Assembly: GCA_937941745.1 (NCBI GenBank)
Contig: CALDGV010000441.1
Location: 1 to 8,136 of the forward strand
Direction: 5' to 3'
DNA: 8,136 bases
From: an uncultured Prosthecobacter sp.
Lineage (GTDB): Bacteria > Verrucomicrobiota > Verrucomicrobiia > Verrucomicrobiales > Verrucomicrobiaceae
Shown piece after piece: positions 1 to 5,102 of the stretch (the stretch's first letter is position 1; each line of letters starts with the position of its first letter). The translations under genes were made by a program, and so were the position numbers. The notes under the pieces were generated by a model. That model saw nothing but the letters and a program-made list of their open reading frames with translations. It ran no database searches and was not told the DNA's origin.

Positions 1-803
1 GCTACGTGAGCTACTCACCGAGCATCAAAATGGCCTACGGCGTGCCCGTGGTCGTGAACACCCGTGAGGAGAACAACTTCGCCCTCATGGCAGCGGATGT
101 GGAGAAGGCCATCACGCCGAAGACCAAGGTCATCGCGCTGAACTTCCCCACCAATCCGACTGGCGGCATCATGCCCCCCGAGGAGCTTGAAAAGATCGCC
201 GCCCTTGCCGTGAAGCATGATCTCTTCGTCTTCACCGATGAGATTTATTGCGAGCTGCTTTATGACAATCGCCAGCACAAGAGCATCGTTGAGTTCCCCG
301 GCATGAGGGAGCGCACCGTGCTGCTGCATGGCTTCAGCAAGGCCTTTGCGATGACGGGCTGGCGTCTCGGCTATGCCTGTGCTCCAGCACCGCTGCGCGA
401 GGCCATGATGAAGGTGCACCAGTACTGCATGCTGTGTGCTCCGATCATGAGCCAGATCGCCGGCATCGAGGCTCTGAAGATGGGGGCAAGCGCCTACGAG
501 GAGATGCGCCAGAGCTACGAGATGCGGCGGAACATCATCGTCAGCCGCCTGAACGGCATGGGGCTGCACTGCTTCAATCCAGGTGGGGCCTTCTATGTCT
601 TCCCCGAGATCCGCAGCACCGGCCTGACTTCGAAGGAGTTTGCCATCCAACTGCTGGAGAAGAAGAGCGTCGCGGTTGTCCCTGGCAATGCCTTCGGTGC
701 TGCTGGAGAAGGCTTTGTCCGCTGCTGCTACGCCACCGCGCCTGAATTGATCGTCAAGGCCATGGACCTCATGGAGGAGTTCGTGAACGAAGTCCGAGGC
801 TGA
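1..803 (+). CDS. PLP-dependent class I/II aminotransferase (5' partial)
   Basis: This is the C-terminal two-thirds of a fold-type I aminotransferase, a cytoplasmic enzyme that moves amino groups between amino acids and 2-oxo acids using pyridoxal phosphate. The frame is open from the left edge, so the true start lies upstream; about 266 codons are present and family members are usually near 390 residues. Visible family motifs, in order, are NFPTNPTGG (the Asn at 153-155 contacts the cofactor in this family), DEIY (Asp at 237-239, expected to pair with the pyridine nitrogen), HGFSKAFAMTGWRLGY (Lys at 339-341, the expected Schiff-base lysine), GGAFYVFP, and FVRCCYA (Arg at 720-722, expected to bind the substrate carboxylate). 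The pattern fits the aspartate/alanine aminotransferase-like I-gamma subgroup, but the substrate cannot be fixed from this part. The stop is TGA at 801-803. The next gene starts 24 nt later on the same strand. Confidence 0.93.
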   Translation, partial: YVSYSPSIKMAYGVPVVVNTREENNFALMAADVEKAITPKTKVIALNFPTNPTGGIMPPEELEKIAALAVKHDLFVFTDEIYCELLYDNRQHKSIVEFPGMRERTVLLHGFSKAFAMTGWRLGYACAPAPLREAMMKVHQYCMLCAPIMSQIAGIEALKMGASAYEEMRQSYEMRRNIIVSRLNGMGLHCFNPGGAFYVFPEIRSTGLTSKEFAIQLLEKKSVAVVPGNAFGAAGEGFVRCCYATAPELIVKAMDLMEEFVNEVRG

Positions 804-827
804 GGCTTGGCTGCAAGCGGAAGGCTC

Positions 828-1508
828 ATGAACCGTCTCCCAAGCCTGCTTTTGCTGCTCCTGCTTCACGGCTGGAGCAGCACCTTGCAGGCTCATCAGG
901 TGCCCAACATGACGGTGGAAGCCTCGTTTGAGGATTCTGGGAGCTTTGAGCTGAAGGTGAACCTGGATCCACGGGTGTTCCTGTCCTCCGTTCCCACTTC
1001 GCTGCCTCCGGTTCCGGCGGACTGGATTCTCAGCCAGTCCGCCGAAGAGGTGCAGCGCACGCAGGCCCAGGCGTCTGAGCATTTGCAGAAGCACTTGGAG
1101 GTGCGTCTAGGAGGAAAAGCGATCTCCCAAGCTGCCATCACTTGGCGGGCGATGGATGGTGCGACCAATCTGGAAGTGAACTCCGAAACCACGGAGACCC
1201 ATCTTCTTGGAACTTTGAAGGGACAAGTTCCTTCAGGGCAGGGGGAGTTTGTGCTGTCCTTTGCTCGTGAAGCCCAGGTGAGCCTCATTCTTCTGCTGAA
1301 AACTCCCGAGATGGTGGAGCCGAAGGTGCAGGTGCTGTTTCCGGGGGAAACCAGCCGGCCGCTTAAGGTGCCGGAGTCACGTCCCGTGATGCCGACGGCT
1401 CAGGCGCGCGGGAAGGGCGGCTGGAAGGTCGTGTTGGTGGTGGGCAGCGTGCTCACAGTCCTGCTGGTGCTGCTGACGAGACGGAAGCGGTTGGGCCACA
1501 GCAGGTGA
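828..1508 (+). CDS. Secreted protein of unknown function with C-terminal membrane anchor
   Basis: I do not recognise this 226-residue protein. It starts with a clear Sec signal peptide: MNR, a run of leucines, then a likely cleavage site after LQA at residue 22. The soluble part (about 23-195) looks beta-rich, starts HQVPNMTVEASF, and has no cysteine or obvious catalytic motif. A short hydrophobic segment at about 201-217 is followed by RRKR, a stop-transfer pattern, so the body should face the periplasm with a tiny cytoplasmic tail. I chose ATG 828 over the in-frame TTG at 807 because it starts directly at the signal peptide and has GGAAGG at 819-824 just upstream, with a short 3-nt spacer. 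The N-terminus faintly recalls the extracytoplasmic region of HupE/UreJ-like proteins, but the multi-pass part of that family is absent, so this is only a guess. Its last 109 bp overlap the opposite-strand ligase gene. Confidence 0.75.
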   Translation: MNRLPSLLLLLLLHGWSSTLQAHQVPNMTVEASFEDSGSFELKVNLDPRVFLSSVPTSLPPVPADWILSQSAEEVQRTQAQASEHLQKHLEVRLGGKAISQAAITWRAMDGATNLEVNSETTETHLLGTLKGQVPSGQGEFVLSFAREAQVSLILLLKTPEMVEPKVQVLFPGETSRPLKVPESRPVMPTAQARGKGGWKVVLVVGSVLTVLLVLLTRRKRLGHSR

Positions 1509-2641
1509 GCCGATGTCATCAGAGTAAAATAGAAATGAGGGTCCATGATGCGCCCCTGGGCGATCGGTGAAAAGGCGATCAGCGCCAGCACGGCATACCC
1601 GGCAGTGCCTCCCATCATGAAGCTTCGGAAGGCCGGGCCGTACAGTGTCAGCAGGTAGATCAAGAGTCCCGGAACGCCCAGTTCCAGCCACATGGCCACG
1701 TACTCGTTGTGAGGCGCCCAGCGTGCCGAGGCAGCGCCGACACCCCAGCCGAACACAGGCTTTTGCAGCACGGCTTCCCAGGCGTCTGCCAGGTCCTTGG
1801 CTCGTTCAGGAGATTTGAGCTTTTCAAAGTCGAGGTTGTAGATGGCTTCAAGGCGGTCCGCCGTGTTCTTGTCCTTCTGAAAGCCCTTCTGGGTGCGCTG
1901 CTGCATGATGGCGAACCCGCCCACGATCAGCGGCACCATGGCATAAGCACAGATCATGAGGAAGCCGATGTGCCTTCGGGCATTCAGAAGGATGTACATG
2001 CCGGTGATGAAGGCGAAGATCACCATGCCACTGCGGCCATAGGTCAAAGCCACGCCTGGCATCGCCGCAGCGATCAGGGCGACATTCCAGCGGAAGCTCT
2101 GCACAAGGGCAAAGCAGAGGCCGAGGCACTGGCAAAGCACGATCGGCGGCGAGTTCGGATGTCCATTGAAGCCGCTGAAGCGTCCTGGAATGCTGCTGAA
2201 CTGCGCCACGCCGAGAAATTCGGCGATGGATGAGCCGCTGGTCAGCAGAATGGTCAGGATGGCCGCCCAGCGCATCGCGCGGATGCCTTGGGGGCAGGCC
2301 AGCACGGCCAGGATTGAAAGGACGACCATGAGAACCCGCAGGCAGGACATGGTCATCTCATGGGCTCCAGAGCTGGCAAAACGCCCCAGCACCGCGACAT
2401 CGAGCAACCGGGTCACCGGCAGCAGCATGAGCAAGATCGCCGGAAGGCAGAGCCGGGGTTTGCTCAAAATGCAGGTGCCCATGCAGAGCATGAACACCAT
2501 CGGAGTGAAATGGCTGGGTTTGACCGGGGAAAGGCCCGCGTTGTAGGTGCCGATCACCACGTCTGCAGCCAGCAGCCCAATGCAGGTCCCGCAGACCCAG
2601 ACCGTGAGCCAGTCGAGTTGCTTTTGGTAACGCGGGGGCAT
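1400..2641 (-). CDS. O-antigen ligase/polymerase family membrane protein (Wzy_C-like)
   Basis: A 413-residue polytopic inner-membrane protein with roughly ten hydrophobic segments. It resembles the O-antigen ligase/polymerase superfamily (WaaL, Wzy, PglL), which transfers or polymerises glycans carried on undecaprenyl diphosphate at the periplasmic face. Visible family features are the SGFNGHPNSP loop (His about 161), TYGRSG (Arg about 203), a long periplasmic loop at about 245-315 containing FGWGVG, and PHNEYVAMWLELGVPGLL (His about 311), the most characteristic signature. A hydrophilic tail rich in Thr/Ser and Pro follows the last membrane segment. The ATG at 2641 is the first Met after an in-frame stop. 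No Shine-Dalgarno sequence is seen. It is divergent from the GT2 gene across a 130-nt gap, and its 3' end overlaps the convergent gene 828-1508 by 109 bp. Family sequence divergence prevents separating lipid A ligase, polymerase and protein O-oligosaccharyltransferase. Confidence 0.85.
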   Translation of the reverse strand: MPPRYQKQLDWLTVWVCGTCIGLLAADVVIGTYNAGLSPVKPSHFTPMVFMLCMGTCILSKPRLCLPAILLMLLPVTRLLDVAVLGRFASSGAHEMTMSCLRVLMVVLSILAVLACPQGIRAMRWAAILTILLTSGSSIAEFLGVAQFSSIPGRFSGFNGHPNSPPIVLCQCLGLCFALVQSFRWNVALIAAAMPGVALTYGRSGMVIFAFITGMYILLNARRHIGFLMICAYAMVPLIVGGFAIMQQRTQKGFQKDKNTADRLEAIYNLDFEKLKSPERAKDLADAWEAVLQKPVFGWGVGAASARWAPHNEYVAMWLELGVPGLLIYLLTLYGPAFRSFMMGGTAGYAVLALIAFSPIAQGRIMDPHFYFTLMTSAHLLWPNRFRLVSSTSRTVSTLPTTNTTFQPPFPRA

Positions 2642-2771
2642 GGTGGCGATGGTGTGAAGCTAGGCGGATTGGCAGCAACAGCTGCTTCCAAAGTCGTGGA
2701 AAAGTATCCGGCAGGGGAGAATAGCCTTATTGCCTATTGATTCTATATTTTTTATAATTAACTTTTTACGA
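2642..2771. promoter_or_regulatory. Divergent intergenic region between ligase and GT2 genes
   Basis: This 130-nt gap separates the minus-strand ligase start from the plus-strand GT2 start and should hold promoters for both. The half next to the GT2 gene (about 2736-2768) is strikingly AT-rich in an otherwise GC-rich window and carries a strong plus-strand promoter match, listed separately. For the ligase no convincing -35/-10 pair is visible; a TAGAAT hexamer on the minus strand lacks a matching -35 at normal spacing. No clear operator palindrome was seen. Confidence 0.6.
2730..2758 (+). promoter_or_regulatory. Predicted sigma70-like promoter for the GT2/GT-C operon
   Basis: TTGCCT at 2730-2735 (4 of 6 matches to TTGACA) lies 17 nt upstream of TATAAT at 2753-2758, a perfect -10 hexamer at optimal spacing. 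Initiation about 7 nt downstream would fall near 2765, leaving only about 6-8 nt before the ATG at 2772. This would make the message almost leaderless, which agrees with the lack of any Shine-Dalgarno sequence. The promoter would serve both glycosyltransferase genes. The start site is inferred from spacing alone. Confidence 0.65.
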
Positions 2772-3749
2772 ATGTCGGCTTCCCCGTCCATTGCACTCAT
2801 CATTCCCGCCTACAATGAGGCTCTCACCATAGCCGAAGTTGTCCGTCGCTTTGCCGCTGCTCTGCCGCAGGCTGAAATCGTGGTGGTGGACAACCGATCC
2901 AGCGACCGCACAGGCGACCTTGCCCGCGCTGCGCTCCAGGAGTGTGGTGCACGCGGAAGGGTGCTGGATGAGCTTCGGCCAGGGAAGGGGAATGCAGTGC
3001 GCCGTGCCTTTCACGACGTCATGGCCGACATCTATGTGATGATTGATGCCGACCTGACCTATCATCCTGAGGATCTTCCGGCCATGCTGGCTCCAGTCCT
3101 TGCAGGCGAGGCTGATTTGGTGGTCGGAGACCGACTTTCGACAGGCGATTATCGCAAGGAGAACAAGCGGCCGTTTCACAACCTGGGGAATGCGGTGGTG
3201 ATCGGGCTCATCAACTGGCTTTTCAAGGTTCAGCTCAAGGATGTCATGTCAGGCTACCGGGTGATGACGCGGCGATTTGTGGAGCACACGCCCATCCTCC
3301 GCGCCGGATTTGAGCTGGAGACGGAGAGCACCATCTTTGCCCTCGATAACCGCTTCCGGATCGTCGAGGTGCCGATCAAGTACACCGATCGTCCGGAGGG
3401 CTCCTTTTCCAAGCTGAACACCTTCCAGGATGGTGCGCGGGTCCTGGCCACCATTTTCCGCATTCTGCGGGACTACCGCCCCAGCGTCTTCTTTGGCTCG
3501 GCTTCGGCTCTGCTCATCCTTGCGGCTCTGCTGGCTGGCTCACTGCCGGTGTATGACTACCTGATGTACCGGTATGTCTATCGTGTCCCCATGGCCATCC
3601 TTGCCACGGGGCTCATGCTGCTCGGCATGATGTTTGCCGGGATCTCGCTCATTCTGACGAGCATCAACAATTACTTCCGCGCGCTCTTTGAAATGCAGAT
3701 GATGCGGCGTGGCAGCAGTTCCTCCGCTCCGCAGCCTCCGGCATCCTGA
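2772..3749 (+). CDS. GT2 polyprenyl-phosphate glycosyltransferase (dolichyl-P-mannose synthase-like)
   Basis: A 325-residue GT-A-fold glycosyltransferase of family 2, likely transferring a sugar from a nucleotide donor to a polyprenyl phosphate on the cytoplasmic face of the inner membrane. Visible motifs: ALIIPAYNEA at the N-terminus (Pro about 12), VVVDNRSSDRT, the metal/nucleotide-binding DAD at about 92-94 in MIDADLTYHPED, and a DVMSGYRVMTRR stretch followed by FELETE and VPIKY, typical of DPM1/ArnC/GtrB-like members. Two C-terminal membrane segments lie at about 239-257 and 273-296, as in the membrane-anchored members. An in-frame TTG at 2730 would add a Phe/Ile-rich leader, but it overlaps the promoter -35 hexamer and family members start just before the IIPAYNE strand, so ATG 2772 is preferred. 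No Shine-Dalgarno sequence is present. The GT-C gene follows after 5 nt, strongly suggesting co-transcription and a donor-acceptor partnership. The sugar is unknown. Confidence 0.9.
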   Translation: MSASPSIALIIPAYNEALTIAEVVRRFAAALPQAEIVVVDNRSSDRTGDLARAALQECGARGRVLDELRPGKGNAVRRAFHDVMADIYVMIDADLTYHPEDLPAMLAPVLAGEADLVVGDRLSTGDYRKENKRPFHNLGNAVVIGLINWLFKVQLKDVMSGYRVMTRRFVEHTPILRAGFELETESTIFALDNRFRIVEVPIKYTDRPEGSFSKLNTFQDGARVLATIFRILRDYRPSVFFGSASALLILAALLAGSLPVYDYLMYRYVYRVPMAILATGLMLLGMMFAGISLILTSINNYFRALFEMQMMRRGSSSSAPQPPAS

Positions 3750-3754
3750 ATCCG

Positions 3755-5053
3755 ATGATGACCGGCATGCGTGCTTTTCTGGAGAAACAGGGTTGTCCGA
3801 GCTGCCTCAGGCGCTGGTGTGTGGCCCTGACGGTCGTTCACCTCCTCGTTTCAGCCGTACTGGCCTTGACGGGCCGTGCTGACTCCCTGGTGATCATCCA
3901 GGATGCTGGCGAGTACCTGGAGCTCGCCGGTTATCCGCTCACCCATGGTGCTTACTCCCTCGATGGAGTGCAGCTTTCCGGCAAGCGGGAGCCCGGTTAC
4001 TCTGGATTCATCATGCTCTTCATGGCGGCAGGGCTGGTGAAGCCGCACGTCTTTTCTGTCGCGAACCTCTGGATCATCGTGGCGGTGCAGATTCTGGCCC
4101 ATGGCTGGATCTGTGCGCGCATCACCCGGGCTGTGAAGTCGGTTTTCGGTGCCGCCAGCGCCTGGCTGGCGCTCATGATCATGCAGGCCAGCCCCATCGC
4201 CGTTTACCAGCATTCGCTGGGCAATGAATGCATGGCCATGGTGCTGCTGGGTTTGGTTCTCGTGGAGATCAGCCAGCGATGGCGTCATGGCCCTTCCTGG
4301 GCAGTCGTGGTGCGCACCGCCCTCTGGATGGGGCTGCTCGGCATCACCAAGTCCGTGAATGTGCTGTTCATTCCGGTGCTCAGCCTGCTGCTCTGGATTC
4401 GCACCCCGGTGCGCTGGCCCAAGGTGCTGGCGTTCTTCGTGGTCGCTCTGCTGCCTGCGCTGGCCTGGACCGCGAGGAACAAGGCGGTCTTCGGCCTGCC
4501 GATCATGGGTTCGATCGACGGCTTCAGCTCGCTCTACCGGGGAAACATCCTGCCTTACTACCAGATTTCATCCCCGGACCATCCTGCCATGCCGGAGGAA
4601 GCTCAGAAGGCCCTCGCCGCCTGCAAGGATGACGGCGAAAAATACCGGTGGTACAAGGCCGCGGCGCTCGAATGGCTCCAAGCCCATCCGGTCCAGTATG
4701 TGAAGCAGTGCCTCCATCGGGCTGCAGCCATGTTCATCGAGCTCTATCGAGAGGAAAAGATCGCCTGGTGGCGTTATCCCATCGTGCTTCTGGTGGGCAA
4801 CGACCAGCTTCTGCTCACGCTGGCATTGCTGTTCTGCCTGGTTCCGCTTTGGCGCAGGCAGGAAATCTGGATTGAGGTCAGCATGCTGTTCTTTCTGTTC
4901 AGCACAGCCATCTACAGCGCGGTTTACGGGCAGGAGCGATACCTGCATCCAGCCTTCTTTCTTCTCGCTCCAGTGCATGCCTGGTGCCTCGTGGAGGTCA
5001 TCCTGCCCTGGTGGCAGGGCTGGCGAAGCCGTCGTGCCATCAAGGCACCCTGA
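3755..5053 (+). CDS. GT-C-type membrane glycosyltransferase (GT39/ArnT-like)
   Basis: A 432-residue protein with roughly ten membrane-spanning segments, consistent with a GT-C enzyme that takes sugar from a polyprenyl-phosphate donor outside the cytoplasm. Supporting features are an acidic site in the first external loop (IIQDAGEYLELA, Asp about 50), REPGYSGF at about 78-85 just before the next membrane segment, WTARNKAVFG at about 238-247 (an RN motif common in GT39/ArnT-like proteins), a long soluble loop at about 248-325, and a late GQERYLHP motif (Arg about 395). ATG 3755 is used; ATGs at 3758 and 3767 are also possible because none has a Shine-Dalgarno sequence. It follows the GT2 gene by 5 nt, and that enzyme is the obvious source of its lipid-linked donor. 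The family assignment rests on topology and short motifs, and the acceptor (lipid A, glycan or protein) is unknown. Confidence 0.8.
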   Translation: MMTGMRAFLEKQGCPSCLRRWCVALTVVHLLVSAVLALTGRADSLVIIQDAGEYLELAGYPLTHGAYSLDGVQLSGKREPGYSGFIMLFMAAGLVKPHVFSVANLWIIVAVQILAHGWICARITRAVKSVFGAASAWLALMIMQASPIAVYQHSLGNECMAMVLLGLVLVEISQRWRHGPSWAVVVRTALWMGLLGITKSVNVLFIPVLSLLLWIRTPVRWPKVLAFFVVALLPALAWTARNKAVFGLPIMGSIDGFSSLYRGNILPYYQISSPDHPAMPEEAQKALAACKDDGEKYRWYKAAALEWLQAHPVQYVKQCLHRAAAMFIELYREEKIAWWRYPIVLLVGNDQLLLTLALLFCLVPLWRRQEIWIEVSMLFFLFSTAIYSAVYGQERYLHPAFFLLAPVHAWCLVEVILPWWQGWRSRRAIKAP

Positions 5054-5102
5054 GTGAGCTTCGAAGATTGCCTTGGCGGCGGCTTCCGGATAAACCGCCC
5101 TG
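5054..5102 (+). promoter_or_regulatory. Short gap with possible weak promoter before the tri-heme gene
   Basis: The 49-nt gap contains TTGCCT at 5068-5073 and GATAAA at 5089-5094 (spacer 15 nt), ending 8 nt before the ATG at 5103. The -10 matches TATAAT at only 4 of 6 positions and the spacing is short, so this is weak. It is listed because the same -35 hexamer occurs at a similar distance from two other starts. No terminator or Shine-Dalgarno sequence is visible. Confidence 0.25.

Noticed and set aside
15..1094. A 359-codon open frame on the minus strand
   Set aside because: It lies antisense to the aminotransferase and the next gene, spans their junction, and shows no family motif or membrane pattern. 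Long antisense open frames are expected opposite GC-rich codons.
1404..1508. Possible PEP-CTERM/exosortase sorting signal at the C-terminus of the secreted protein
   Set aside because: There is a membrane helix followed by basic residues, but no PEP motif precedes the helix, so an ordinary stop-transfer anchor is more likely.
2730..2771. TTG at 2730 as the GT2 start codon
   Set aside because: It would add 14 Phe/Ile-rich residues before the usual family start and would put the start codon inside the promoter -35 hexamer.
2642..2771. A mobile-element or attachment-site boundary suggested by the AT-rich island
   Set aside because: No terminal inverted repeat, target duplication, tRNA end or transposase/integrase gene is visible. 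A promoter explains the composition.
5078..5099. Inverted repeat GGCGG / CCGCC with a 12-nt loop just before ATG 5103
   Set aside because: A 5-bp stem with a long loop and no T-tract is too weak for a terminator, and such matches are common in GC-rich DNA.
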